Part shown: piece by piece, positions 1-10,795 of the stretch
How positions within the stretch are numbered: the stretch's first letter is position 1
How the letters are laid out: every line of letters begins with the position of its first letter
Source of the DNA: Stomorhina lunata
Taxonomy: Eukaryota; Arthropoda; Insecta; Diptera; Rhiniidae
Assembly (NCBI GenBank): GCA_933228675.1
Contig: OW121740.1
Coordinates: forward strand, 35,198,292 to 35,262,291
Direction: 5' to 3'
DNA length: 64,000 bases
Made by a program: the position numbers and the translations under genes
Notes under the pieces: model-generated
What the model was told of the DNA's origin: nothing
What the model saw: only the letters and a program-made list of their open reading frames with translations
The model's database searches: none

Positions 1-575
1 AGTTTTAGCTAAAAAAATTTCTACAGAAATGTTTTTTTATAAATAATTTTCTATATAAAAGTTTAAAAAAAAAAAATCCTATAGAAAAGTTTTTGATAAA
101 AAAATTTTCTATAGAAAAATTTTTGATAAAATTTTCTATGAAAAAATTTTTTACAAAATTTTCTATGAAACAATTTTTTATAAAATTTTCTATGAAACAA
201 TTTTTTATAAAATTTTCTATGAAACAAATTTTTGATAAAAAATTTTCTCTAGAAAAGTTTTTGATAAAAAAATTTTCTAAAAAAAGTTTTCGATAAAAAA
301 ATTTTCTATAGAAAAGTTTTTGATAAAAAAATTTTCTATAGAAAAGTTTTTGATAAAAAATATTTCTAAAGAAAAGTTGTTGATACAAAATATTTCTATA
401 GAAAAGTTGTTGATAAAATAATTTTCTATTTAAAATTTTTTGTGAAAAAAAGCTTTTCTATAATAAAATTTTTGATCAGACCATTTTCTATAGAAAGGGC
501 TTTGATAAAAAAATTTTTATAAATAAAAAAATTTCTATAGAAAAGTTTTTGATAAAAAAATTTTCTTTAGAAAGG
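1..575. repeat. 30-bp AT-rich satellite (CTATAG family, spacer GTTTTTGATAAA)
   Basis: Tandem copies of a unit reading roughly ATTTTCTATAGAAAAG followed by TTTTTGATAAAAAA, period 30 bp where regular (for example 300-360). Copies are diverged, with substitutions in the CTATAG core. Because 30 is divisible by three and the unit lacks stops in some frames, long low-complexity frames rich in F, K, Y and N appear on both strands; these are not genes. The core is shared with the satellites at 26.7-40.1 kb. The array runs off the left edge of the window. Confidence 0.9.
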
Positions 576-628
576 TAGACCCAATACTAGTATTAGTATG
601 AATTAACAGCAATAAATTGTTTTGGCTA

Positions 629-690
629 GTCATAGTCTAGTGACTAGACTCTAGCCATAGTCTAGTGACTAGACTCTAGCCATAGTCTAG
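629..690 (+). repeat. Short 25-bp tandem repeat related to the 11-bp satellite
   Basis: Two full and one partial copy of a 25-bp unit that starts with CATAGTCTAGT, the exact monomer of the 54.5-kb satellite, followed by GACTAGACTCTAGC, which resembles the reverse-complement monomer ACTAGACTATG. It is thus a miniature sense plus antisense version of the large satellite pair about 54 kb away. Confidence 0.8.
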
Positions 691-2275
691 GTAATTAGTT
701 AGATTTACTCTTCATTTAACTTACTCTCCTCTATTACTCTCTGTTTCTAATTTTCTCTTCCCTTCTTAGTGTTCTCTCTTTTGTTTGTGGTGAGTTTCTG
801 AAAGAAAGTCCTTTGGGGACCAAACTACAAGTGTTTCCTTTGTTATTCGAAATATTTCAAATTTTTCTGCCAGTCCGTCCTCAGAGTTCTCAAGCAACAG
901 ACGTGTTTGAAACTAAAGAAAACGCGATAAATCAGAAACATAATTAAAACATAATAATTACTTAAGTTATAATAAAGAAGGAAAAAAAAAAGAAGTGAAT
1001 TTAATAGAAAGTGAAACAAGGAGAAAGTGTTTTTCCAGAAAACCAACAATAACAAAAACAATAGTTTTTTTTCCGAATAAAAAGGATAAATGTGGAAGTT
1101 TTGATAATTTGTTGGTTTGAGTGAAAAGTTTAAAGTAAAGAAAATTGTATAAATTGCAGGAATTAGGAAAGTGCAATAATTAAATTTGAAAATTTGATAA
1201 TTTCAAAAATTTTTAAATTGATTAAGAAATCAAGCAAAAAATTTTCCTTGAATATTAAAAAATTTGTTAAATGTTTAATCATACCAGTGTTGTGTAACCA
1301 AAAGAAAGTGAGTGAGTCAGTGTTAACAAAAAAAATTATATGAAGAAAAAAAGAAAGTTAATAAAGTTTTTAAACGAATAGTTTTCATATAACTAAAACT
1401 GCGTTTACTTAATATGTAATATTTAATAAAATATTTTATGTAAAGTAGAAAAAAATAGAAATACTTGGCGTCAGACTTCTGGTACTTAAGAACAGCAGCG
1501 GCAGCGGAACTAGTAAAAAATACTTAAAATAAAAATAAATACTTTCTCCCCTTCTTCTAACTTTTTTTTTTTTTCTTTCATGACATTGTTTTTTGTAGTT
1601 ATTGTTTCGTCCTTTTTTCTAGTTTTTTTTCCAGTTTTCGATTTCAAAAGCATTTTGTACTTTATTCTAACTAAAAGCGTATGATATTTGTAGTTATACT
1701 TAATCGTACAGTAGAAGATATAATGTTTTTGTATGACATAGTTTTGTTTTATTTTATTTCATAGTTTCGCTTTTATATTATTTTAGTTTTAGTTGTTTTT
1801 TCTTTTCTATGGGGTCCTTTCAAACGAACGCGTAATCATATAGAAATTTTGTCCTTGATGTCGTCATTAAGTCTCGAAATTTTTATAAAATTATGTGGAA
1901 AAAATATACAAATTTTGCTTATTTTTTTTCTCTTAAAGCAGTAAAATTTTGAAATGAACTAAACAATTTATCATACGTTTAGAAGGTTTGAATAAGAAAC
2001 TCATTGTTAACATATATATAAATTGACTTTAACAAATTCTTGTGAATCACTTAATACATATAAGTTTGATGAAATATTTGAAAAAATAACATTTTTCGGT
2101 AATTAAATATTAATTTATTCAATTTAACTAAATGTTTTGAAAAGTAGACATATGAACCAACAATTGAAATAAATATTTAATATATTCTACTAAAATCATA
2201 AAAATTTTATAATCTGAAAATCTGTCTATATTTTATAAGGTTAATATTGAAATATTCATTGAAATTTTGTATTAA
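691..2275. other. AT-rich DNA without a recognisable gene
   Basis: Begins with a pyrimidine-rich tract (about 705-790). The part from about 870 to 1330 is A-rich with little T and carries AAAGAAAACGCG, ACAATAACAAAAACAATAG and similar strings, a composition common in fly 5' untranslated regions, but no start codon with a convincing coding frame follows. A small GC-richer patch at 1467-1511 holds AGCAGCGGCAGCGG in a short open frame ending at 1529. No splice or promoter evidence is strong enough to name a gene. Confidence 0.35.
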
Positions 2276-3044
2276 AACAAGTAAGAAAGTGCTATAGTCG
2301 GTCAAGCCCGACCATACGATACCCTTCACCACTAAGGTCAAAGGTGTTCTTTTTCCTGTATAAAGACAAATATTTGCTAAATTTTGCCATAATACAAACA
2401 TATTCTCAAAACTTATACATTTAAGCTGTTTCCGCCATTTGGACTTATATGAGAGCTAGGGTCAAATATGAACCGATTATCTCGAAATATGGCAAATTGA
2501 TTATAGTTGTTACAAAAATTATGTATCCAAAAAATACACTTAAAATTCTCATTATCTTCGGATTTACGAGAGTTTTAGTGAATTTTGTATCATTTAGTGC
2601 GTTTTCAGAAAAGAGTTTGTATGGGAGCTATGATCAAATGTGGACCGATTTCAACGAAATTTGGCACAGTGATTTAAGTTTACATAAGCAGTATTTATTT
2701 TAAATTTCATGAAAAAATATTGATTTTTGTGGCCACTTCAATTTCGGGAAGTGGGACCTATGGGAGGTACCATAAATAATGAACCGATTTTGACGAATTT
2801 CAATAGCCATGGTTCCATTATCAAGAAAATGATCTGTGCCAAATTTCATCAAATTATCTTTAGAATTGCGACCTGTAGTTTGATTACAAGGTTTACATGG
2901 GGGTCCAGCCAGCCAGCCAGACGGACGGACATCGCTAAATCGACTCAGAAAGTGATTCTAAGCCTATTGGTATGCTAAAAGATGGGTATAAGACAAATAT
3001 TTCCCTTATAATACCCTTTCCACCTATGGTGGTGAAGGGTATAA
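2276..3044 (+). mobile_element. Interspersed repeat family 1, copy A (complete)
   Basis: Non-coding interspersed element starting AACAAGTAAGAAAGTGCTAT, followed by an imperfect hairpin (GTCGG...CCGAC) and ATACCCTTCACCAC. Internally it carries modules such as TATGGGAGCTATGATCAAAT and GGACCGATTTCAACGAAATT, then a (GACG)n-like tract at about 2920-2932. It ends in a hairpin, ATACCCTTTCCACC plus GGTGGTGAAGGGTAT, so the ends are also inverted copies of each other. At least five further copies lie in this window. The tetranucleotide tract and end hairpins recall non-autonomous Helentron, DINE-1 or mini-me elements of Diptera; that classification is inference. Confidence 0.85.
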
Positions 3045-3048
3045 TTAA

Positions 3049-4041
3049 TGCATTAAACACATAGACAACAGCATGCTACGGGCTACAACCTGTCAAAATT
3101 AGAATACATGCATTCAAATAAAAATAAATTTTTTAGAGTCGACACAGCTACACGACTACCGACCACCGTTGTAGCTGTAGCCAAAATTAAACTTTTTTCT
3201 ATTTTTGTTGGCGACAATAATAGATTAAGTGCTGTCAACACCATATTATATTGAAATAAATGAGCGATTTAAGCCACTTGACTTTATTTACCATAAATAC
3301 AATGGGGAGAATTTATGTAAACAATTTACATACTTATCAAATATTTATATATTTAATGTATATAATAATATCTAATAAAATATTATGTAAAAATTTATAT
3401 TTATATAACTCTAACTCAATATAAGTAAAATTTTAAAAAGTTATTTTTCAAACTGTCTAACTCACACGCTACGTGTGCTAGAGTTACGTAGTTCATGTTT
3501 TATAAAAGCCCAGTATGTCCTTTATAAAATACTTATATCTATATTGTTTAAAGATATGCGAATTTTTATAAAAAAAGTCGAATGCAGAAATATAGCTCTT
3601 AATCCATTATAAAGAATATTATATAAAATATATAGGAATATAAGAGATATTTTCAGTAGCTTTTGTTTGATACCAAAAAAGTTAATACCGGATATAAGCG
3701 CATAACTCTTAAACTATAAGAGATCACACCAAAATCTTTCTATATTTTTTTTTTTTTTGATGTAGACATACTATCAAGTACAGGAAAACCGTTGATTTCG
3801 GAGATTAATAAATAAAATGAATTTAGGTCGGTTTTATCAAAATTGAAATTGTTATTTTGTCCATCTTATAAATTCGATAGTGGCACCACTCATAAACAGA
3901 TGTTTCGAAATGTAGCTGCCGAATTAAATGTAGCTGCCGTCCACAAAATAATTAAGTAGCTGACTACGAGGCGACGATTGCAGCCAACGACTTTTGTAGT
4001 CGGTGTTCGTGTAGCCTGCTGTTGTCTATGTGTTTAATGCA
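3049..4041. mobile_element. About 1-kb element with terminal inverted repeats
   Basis: The left end TGCATTAAACACATAGACAA continues into CAGCATGCTACG, and the right end at about 4009-4041 is its reverse complement with minor changes (CCTGCTGTTGTCTATG, then TGTTTAATGCA). TAA borders both ends and could be a 3-bp target duplication as in PIF/Harbinger elements, but three bases is weak evidence. Subterminal TAGCTGCCG repeats occur at about 3913-3940. There is no transposase frame, so it would be a non-autonomous element. It sits 4 bases after family 1 copy A. Confidence 0.7.
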
Positions 4042-5212
4042 TAAAGCAAGAGTTTTAATATTTAGAATATTTTAAAATTTCCTATAATATATAAATCTAA
4101 TTATCACAAGATATTTCAATTTTGTTAGACTAAAATATTAGGAAATTTGGGTTTGAAATTTTATTATAAAAGTCTCACAAACATATCTGTGGCAATATGG
4201 AAGAGTAGCTTAAGTCAACATAAGAGAGAATTGAGTTAAGGCGTTTATTGCATTACAGGAGCAAAGGAGCTTATATGTGTTTAGTCCATTTTAAAAACAT
4301 CGGGTTTTTGTCAATGTCATGTACGTTTACTTTTTAGCTTAAGTTTTTTGAATCAATAATGCCTTGATCAAAACAACTTATGTACACATATTTTTGTGTA
4401 CATATTCATATTTTTCTTTCATCATATAACTATTTCGATATGTTCGCATAAAACTACACAATATATTCTTTTTATTTAAATAGAACTGCTAAAGTTAGTT
4501 AAGGTCTAGACCAAGGCAAATTCTAGTTTCGAAAAATAGCTTAACGAGTTTAATTTAACAACATTTTTTTTTAATATTCATCCTTCTTCTCTAATAAACA
4601 TATTACCAATATATTAATTCATAAATTATTCGCAGAAATCAAGCAGAAGAAAAATTATATTTATTATTATTTTTATTAAAACTGAACATATTTAAAATAT
4701 AACAATAATATATGTAAATTATGAAAATACATTTTTGCTTAATTCTACGATTACAAATCGATGGTAAGGCGAAAGATATCGACCTCATGCTTGTTTTACA
4801 AAACTGGAAAGACAATTTCGTCTGTCTCATGCAGAAAGGCCCTAACTCGCACTTTTTCGAAATTGATTTTTTTATGATTCCCATGCATTTAACGCAAATA
4901 AACCTAATCACAAAAATTTAAGGCAATTTGTTTTAAAATAAACTGTAAATTTTTTAAGTTATTATAAAAGTCCAAGTTCTTGCATCGACAAAAAACAGAA
5001 AATTTTTAAATCTTAAAGCTTTCGATTTGGTGTATAATGATTTCTGTATAAAACGAAATATTTCGGATTGAAATCAAAAGTACTCCTAAAATCACATGGA
5101 TCGCTTTCCAAATAAAAAACTGCCATTATCTATAGTTTTCTTATATAAAACTTTTCCATAGGTAACTTTTAATATAAAATATAAACATTCCATTACTAAA
5201 CTTAATAAAAAA
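4042..5212. other. AT-rich DNA with one GC-richer patch of unknown origin
   Basis: Mostly AT-rich single-copy-looking sequence. The patch at 4735-4900 has higher GC and is open on both strands (66 codons plus, 90 codons minus). Neither product resembles a protein I know, so I do not call a gene; a decayed transposon piece is possible. Confidence 0.4.
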
Positions 5213-5990
5213 AACAAGTAAGAAAGTGCTATAGTCGGTCAAGCCCGACCATACGATACCCTTCACCACTAAGGTCAAAAGTGTTATTTTTTCTGTATAA
5301 AGACAAATATTTGCTAAATTTTGCCATCATACAAACATTTTCTCAAAACTTTTATATTTGGACTTATGTGAGAGCTAGGGTCAAATGTGGACCGATTTTC
5401 TCGAAATTTGGCAAATTGATTACAGTTGTTACAAAAATTATGTATGTAAAAAATAAACTTAAAATTCTTATTATCTTTAGATTTACGAGCTTTTTAGTGA
5501 TTTTTGTCTCATTTAGTGCGTTTTTAAAGAAAAGTTTGTATGGGAGCTATGGTCAAATGTGGACCGATTTTAACGAAATTTGGTACAGTGATTTAAGTTG
5601 ACATAAGCACTATTTGGTTTAAATTTCATGAAAAAATATTGATATTTGTGGCCAATATATCAATTCCGGGAAGTGGGACCTATGGGAGGTACCATAGAAA
5701 ATGGACTGATTTTGATGAATTTCAATAGCCATGGTCCCATTATCAAAAAAAAGATCTGTGCCAAATTTAATCGAAATATCTTTAGAATTGCGACCTGTAG
5801 TTTGATTACAAGGTTTACATGGGGGTCCAGCCAGCCAGACGGACGGACGGACATCGCTAAATCGACTCAGAAAGTGATTCTAAGCCTATTGGTATACTAA
5901 AAGGTGGGTCTAAGACAAATATTTCCATGCGTTACATACATCAGCACAAACTTATAATACCCTTTCCACCTATGGTGGTGAAGGGTATAA
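5213..5990 (+). mobile_element. Interspersed repeat family 1, copy B (complete)
   Basis: Same start, internal modules, (GACG)n tract (about 5838-5850) and terminal hairpin as copy A, with scattered substitutions. It is immediately followed by copy C in the same orientation; the junction shares the bases AACAA, so the two form a head-to-tail tandem. Confidence 0.85.
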
Positions 5991-6440
5991 CAAGTAAGAA
6001 AATGCTATAGTCGGTCAAGCCCGACCATACGATACCCTTCACCACTAAGGTCAAAGGTGTTATTTTCCTGTATAAAGACAAACATTTGCTAAATTTTGCC
6101 ATCATACAAACGTTTTCTCAAATCTTATATATTTAAGCTGTTTCCGTCATTTGGACTTATATGAGAGCTAGGGTCAAATGTGGACCGATTATCTCGAAAT
6201 TAAGCAAATTGATTACAGTTGTTACAGAAATTATGCGTGCAAAAAATAAACTTGAAATTCTCATTATCTTTAGATTTACGAGTTTTAGAGATTTTTGTCT
6301 CATTTAGGGCGTTTTTAAAGAAGAGTTTGTATGGGAGCTATGGTCAAATGTGGACCGATTTTAACGAAATTTAGTACAGTGATTTTAGTTTACATAAGCA
6401 GTATTTGTTGTAAATTTCATGAAAAATATTTATATTTGTG
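5989..6440 (+). mobile_element. Interspersed repeat family 1, copy C (3'-truncated)
   Basis: Starts AACAAGTAAGAAAATGCTAT directly at the end of copy B and follows the family 1 consensus through the TATGGGAGCTATGGTCAAAT module. It breaks off near 6440 at a short palindrome. The (GACG)n tract and the terminal hairpin are missing. Confidence 0.8.
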
Positions 6441-6490
6441 GCCGCATTCGATATTGATCGAAATGAAAGATATTTCGAATGCGGCGATTT
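6437..6490. repeat. Short palindrome GCCGCATTCGATAT / ATATTTCGAATGCGGC
   Basis: An inverted repeat interrupts family 1 copy C. The right half continues GATTTGGTCCCTTGTCC. A nearly identical half-site, ATATCGAATGCGGCGATTTGGCCCT, occurs again near 25998-26022 (split here only for description). GGACAAAGGAC at about 6609 is close to the reverse complement of the distal part. It looks like the end of an unrecognised mobile element. Confidence 0.5.
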
Positions 6491-7030
6491 GGTCCCTTGT
6501 CCAAAGTCACATTGGTAGGTCTTAATTATTTTTTTTTTTTTGACTTTCACACAGTATAGTCGATGGAATTTTATATGTAATTGAAAGGAAGCTGAAACCT
6601 TTTTGCGCACTGGACAAAGGACATTCAGACCCCAATCGTTCTTCTAAGTAAGAACAAGCTCCTTGTCAACTCATTACCTCTGGCCTTAAATCGTTAAGAC
6701 TTTGTTGAGACTGTAGCTTTGTCATGTGAAACATCCTTTGCGTCTCCTTCCGTTTCGCGACACCTTCGCTTCGGAAACCATATTAGTTCCTTAATACTGA
6801 CAATTAGCTTGGATTAATCCTGACTTCAACTTTTGTATAATTGTATAAATAAAATTGGCGAAATCCGTTTTATAATAAGATATATAAGATATAAGGAACT
6901 AAAAGGTGTTAACTTTCCATGACCTAATGCAAACAGACTGAGCGTAATTGGAGTTAATGAATAACTTATCTCCGGAATATCACTATATCTATAAGAACGC
7001 TAATCGAAGAACATATTATTCTTAACCCAA
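6491..7030. other. Unclassified sequence, partly GC-richer
   Basis: Contains a poly-T run at about 6529-6540 and a GC-richer block at 6600-6790 with the imperfect hairpin-forming segment around GTTTCGCGACACCTTCGC. No coding frame or known repeat is recognised. Confidence 0.35.
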
Positions 7031-7578
7031 ATCAAATACGAACAAGTAACTGTGTTATATTCGGCTATGCCGAATCTTATATAAATTTAAAAGCTATCTC
7101 ATATATCTACGAGGGTGCAGATAATTCAAAATGTGTACTAAATTTGAAAAAACTTGTTAAGCTAATTGATATTGTTGTTAAAATCTTTGGACTAAATTCG
7201 ATTGCAGTAGCTTTATAGTTCTGGGAGTGTTTTTTATATGAAAGCTATAGTTAAATATATACCGATTCCTATAAAATTTGATATACTGACCAATAGTTGC
7301 ATAAAACTTCCGTATTCTAAATTTAGTGGTCATAGCTATTACAATTGTGTTCAATTTATCAGCATTAATGCGATTCCCGGGGATGGGTTATATTGGAGCT
7401 CTAATTAAATGTGAACTGATTTCGTATATTTTCAAGACACAACTTTCTCAAGATATCGAAAATACTTTTGTAAAATTTTGTCCCTCTAGCTCTTTTCATT
7501 AAGGCGCTATTGCGCTTTTATCTGTCGGACAGACGGACATAAACTCGTTTTTTCTATTTTTGTGTTTCCGTAAATTTT
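7031..7578 (+). mobile_element. Interspersed repeat family 2, partial copy
   Basis: Starts CGAACAAGTAACTGTGTTATA, then the palindrome ATTCGGCTATGCCGAAT followed by CTTATATA, matching the family 2 copy at 41.5 kb. It continues with the modules TATGAAAGCTATAGTTAAAT and CTATTACAATTGTGTTCAAT and the tract GGACAGACGGACATAAAC (about 7527-7544). The family 2 end hairpin is absent; the copy runs into the end hairpin of an inverted family 1 copy at 7579. Confidence 0.8.
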
Positions 7579-7609
7579 TATACCCTTCACCACCATATGT
7601 GGAAAGGGT
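7579..7609 (-). mobile_element. Terminal hairpin of family 1 copy D, separated from its body
   Basis: ATACCCTTCACCACCATATG followed by TGGAAAGGGT is the reverse complement of the family 1 3' hairpin. The rest of this copy resumes at 8909 with ATTATAAGTTTGTGCTGATG, exactly the sequence that follows the hairpin in copy E (25086-25140). The intervening 1.3 kb is therefore an insertion. Confidence 0.75.
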
Positions 7610-7860
7610 CCCAGTAAAACTTTTCATTACCAAATAATGAGTTAAACAGTTAAACTATTGAACACGAACTACTTACTCATTCGCTGTTTAAGTCATTACA
7701 TTAACATGGGGATGTCATTGGAGGCAAGTACTAACCAATTGCAGAACTGTAATGACTTGGGTAAGCAATTTGAAAGCAACAACAACAACAGCAACAACTT
7801 TTTTGTTGTTGTTTTATTAAAAACATATATTTTTAAACGAAATACAAAATTTTTTTTATG

Positions 7861-7925
7861 ATCCCATGGGGGCTCGAACCCAGACCCTCCGACTGCTAGG
7901 CAGAGACTCTTCCACTGACCTACTT
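7861..7925 (-). other. tRNA-like sequence (pseudo-tRNA or SINE head)
   Basis: On the minus strand the order is TAGGTCAGTGGAAGAGTC (box A-like), CCTAGCAG in the anticodon-loop position, and GGTTCGAGCCCC (box B-like), with tRNA-like spacing. Stems are imperfect: the T-stem outer pairs and the acceptor stem do not match well, so it is unlikely to be a functional tRNA. The loop could read AGC (Ala), but this is weak. Confidence 0.5.
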
Positions 7926-8124
7926 CATATGTTGAAAACTTAGCAGCTTATAATTAATATAAAAAATTTTTATTTTTAGATCCAAAATCATGTGAAAATA
8001 ACTTTGTTTTTCCCTGCTTTTTTTTGCTTTGTTGTAATTTTTGAAAAAATATTTTTATACGATTTTTTGTAATTATTTTAAAACTTTTTTAAAATTATTT
8101 TAAAACTTAAACAATTTAAATCTT

Positions 8125-8600
8125 CTTTTTTGTATAAGTTTTTACATAAGATTGACTCTTACTTACTTAAATGTTACAACCTGTTAAGGTCAAAGTCCGA
8201 GCATATTTTAGAATTCCATGGATTTCGAACTTGTGCGAATTTTCTCCAATTTTATAGGCCAAGCTTTGAAGAATGTTCCTCTACTTGTTCTTTCTATCGA
8301 AGTTTCGGACATCCTCCTCTAACATTAGATAGTGGGACATTTCAATTCTAATTTTATCCACTTCATTGTATTTTTTTTCAAGAGAGGGTTACTAGCCCGT
8401 AATCCTAACCCATTTTTATCGATCTTATGGGACAACTCTCGGAACATGTTAGCTCACAATATTAATGGGTGTTAAACTAGCTCCCCGGGTGATACCATGA
8501 GGAGGTGTGTGTCCACAGTTGAGATGAAGGATGACCCAGATAAGTTGGGCTTACCAAGTTAAGACCAATTAGAATCGTGTTTGGTATTCAACATCCCCTA
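8125..8600 (-). pseudogene. 3' fragment of a non-LTR retrotransposon (decayed)
   Basis: The minus strand encodes the decayed tail of a reverse-transcriptase polyprotein: a WKDQVEE-like stretch is recognisable as RKNK.RNILQSLAYKIGENS with stops and frameshifts. The plus-strand motif TTACAACCTGTTAAGGTCAA marks the 3' end and recurs at 44231 and 44990. The part from 8370 to 8600 (CTAGCCCG, GTGATACC) is also shared with 44420-44560. It lies within the nested 7610-8908 insertion. Confidence 0.6.
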
Positions 8601-8908
8601 CATAATCAAAATTAACTCATGATGGTATTTTTTCATTAACGTGAGTTAGTTTTACAAATTTTTTTTACAGAAGATAATATTTAAGTTCTTAAAACTCAAA
8701 AATCATTTAAAAAGACTCTTTAAATAAAAAAAAAATAAAAAAAATTGTTGCCCTTGGTGGGATTTGAACCGGGGCCATTCAGTTTAAATTACCATCTTAA
8801 TTACAAATAAGTACTTCTGTAATAACTTATTATTTATTCGGATGGTATGTTGTAGTCGTTACAAGGTAACCAGTTATCAGAGTACTTGCCATTACCAAAG
8901 TTTTGCTG

Positions 8909-9688
8909 GGGTATTATAAGTTTGTGCTGATGTATGTAACGCATAGAAATATTTGTCTTAGACCCATCTTTTAGTATACAAATAAGCTTAGAATCACTTT
9001 CTGAGTCGATTTAGCGATGTTCGTCCGTCCGTCTGGCTAGCTGGACGGTTGGCTGGACCCCCATGTTAACCTTGTAATCAAACTACAGGTCGCAATTCTA
9101 AAGATAATTTGATGAAATTTGGCACAGATCACTCTTTTGATAATGGGACCATAGCTATTGAAATTCGTCAAAATCGGTCTATTATTTATGGTACCTCCCA
9201 TAGGTCCCACTTCCCGGAATTGATATATTGGCCACAAAAATATTTTTTCGCGAAATTTAAAACAAATACTGCTTATGTCAACCTAAATTACTGTACCAAA
9301 TTTCGTTGAAATTGGTCCACATTTGACTATAGCTCCCATACAAACTCTTTTCTCAAAACGCACTAAATGGGACAAAATTCACTAAAACGCTCGTAAAGAT
9401 AATGAAGATAATGAGAATTTTAGGTTTATTTTTTGCACACATAATTGTTGTAACAACTGTAATCAATTCACCAAATTTCGGGATAATCGGTCCACATTTG
9501 ACCCTAGCTCTCATGTAAGTCCAAATGACGGAAATAGCTTAAATGTATAAGTTTTGAGAATATGTTTGTGTGATGGCAAAATTTAGCAAATATTTGTCTT
9601 TATACAGGAAAAAGAACAAGTTTGACCTTAGTGGTGAAGGGTATCGTATGGTCGGGCTTGACCGACTATAGCACTTTCTTACTTGTTT
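8909..9688 (-). mobile_element. Interspersed repeat family 1, copy D (body)
   Basis: Inverted family 1 copy: (GTCC)n tract at about 9020-9034, the module ATTTGACTATAGCTCCCATA at about 9320-9340, then GTGGTGAAGGGTATCGTATG, the CCGAC hairpin and CTTTCTTACTTGTT at the end. Its terminal hairpin lies at 7579-7609, split off by the nested insertion. Confidence 0.85.
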
Positions 9689-10795
9689 ATATTGAAGCTA
9701 TGGTCAACTATGGATTGTGAGAAAATTTGCACACTGGTTGTCATTGATATAAGACTTCCTTGTGCTTAATTTAGTGGCCAAAGCTATTCAGTCGATGATC
9801 TACGCATTTACTTATGGTTTATGAACAAAATTCTAAAAGGTTTTGTTTGTAAAATAAGTAATAATGCGAGGTTTTCGATCTGTCTAAATTGGGGATAATC
9901 CTCCTGAAGAGATGGCGTAACCAACCATCGAAACGCGTCGAGGAATTTTGGTTTCTCCGCAAACAATTTTTGACTTTTTATCAATAAATTGGTCTGTTAC
10001 ATTAATAAATAAATGTAACAGATTTGGGATCAAATGCGAATAGTCATTCTTTTTGAATGATATTTTGAAACTTTAGTAAAAAAATATGAAACTACATGAC
10101 ATACACTGAAATATGAGCCTAATTTTATAAAAATCTGATAACCGTAAAGTTATAGGCATACAAACTGGATATGTTTTAAAAAAATCTTAAAAAACAGACT
10201 TTGAACCACCATAAAATCTGCACAAAAGCAGAATTCAGAATTTTGAAAAACTCTAAAAATTTTATAAGGTAGAAGAAGGTATATATCGAAATCGGAGATA
10301 ATTATTTTCGGAGTTATTGCTTTAAGTTATTTGATCATAAATAAAATGTGTCCATCATTTTAACATAAATTAACTAATTTATTAAACAGCCCTCGTTCTA
10401 CACAAATAATGAACACTTAAAACTTGTTTATTCCCAGACAAAGCTGCCAAAATTTTGTTAGGATTTAAAATTTAATGTGATTAGTATATGTTTAATGTCC
10501 TTGATCTAATTTTAGGTAACCTATACTAATTAATTTACAAATGGATATTCATTCTATAGTTAACTAAGATGTACAAATTAATCATACATAAGCGTTTTCA
10601 CTTATCACAGATTGAACATTGCTTAAGATATTTTGTGACGTCTGGAACTTAATGGATTTAATTAAACTAAGACAAATCAATTAAATAAATTAGTTTCTCT
10701 AAATGTAATGAGTTTTTAAAAGATTTTGGAAAGAAATAGATTTAATTGAAAAACACTTTTCATATTTATGTAAATCCATTTTGTTACTTTATAAT
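9689..10795. other. Family 2 fragment followed by unclassified AT-rich DNA
   Basis: 9689-9790 (GAAGCTATGGTCAACTATGG, then TTTGCACACTGG) matches an internal module of family 2 at about 42430-42530. A GC-richer patch at 9885-9960 includes CCATCGAAACGCGTCGAGGA, a style I associate with retroelement tails, but it cannot be placed. The rest is AT-rich with no gene. Confidence 0.45.

Larger units (their letters stand above)
7610..8908. mobile_element. 1.3-kb insertion with CCCAGYAAAACTTT ends, nested in family 1 copy D
   Basis: The left end CCCAGTAAAACTTTTCATTA and the right end (reverse complement CCCCAGCAAAACTTTGGTAA) are inverted copies. The first about 120 bases, through GAGGCAAGTAC, recur inverted at 48921-49037. 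The element contains a tRNA-like sequence at 7861-7925, a retrotransposon-3'-like segment at 8125-8600 and a second tRNA-like B box near 8760. Two or three bases (GT or GGT) appear duplicated at the insertion site. No intact coding frame. Confidence 0.65.

Noticed and set aside
5..388. 127-codon minus-strand frame and the overlapping plus frame at 93-296
   Set aside because: Low-complexity F/K/Y/N products of a 30-bp satellite whose period is a multiple of three.
7861..7925. Functional tRNA-Ala gene
   Set aside because: Boxes A and B are present, but acceptor and T stems are mismatched and the segment lies inside a repeated mobile element.
9037..9309. Overlapping 66-codon frames on both strands, repeated near 2727, 5646 and 5660
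   Set aside because: They recur at the same place in every copy of interspersed family 1 and are interrupted in some copies; there is no sign of a conserved protein.
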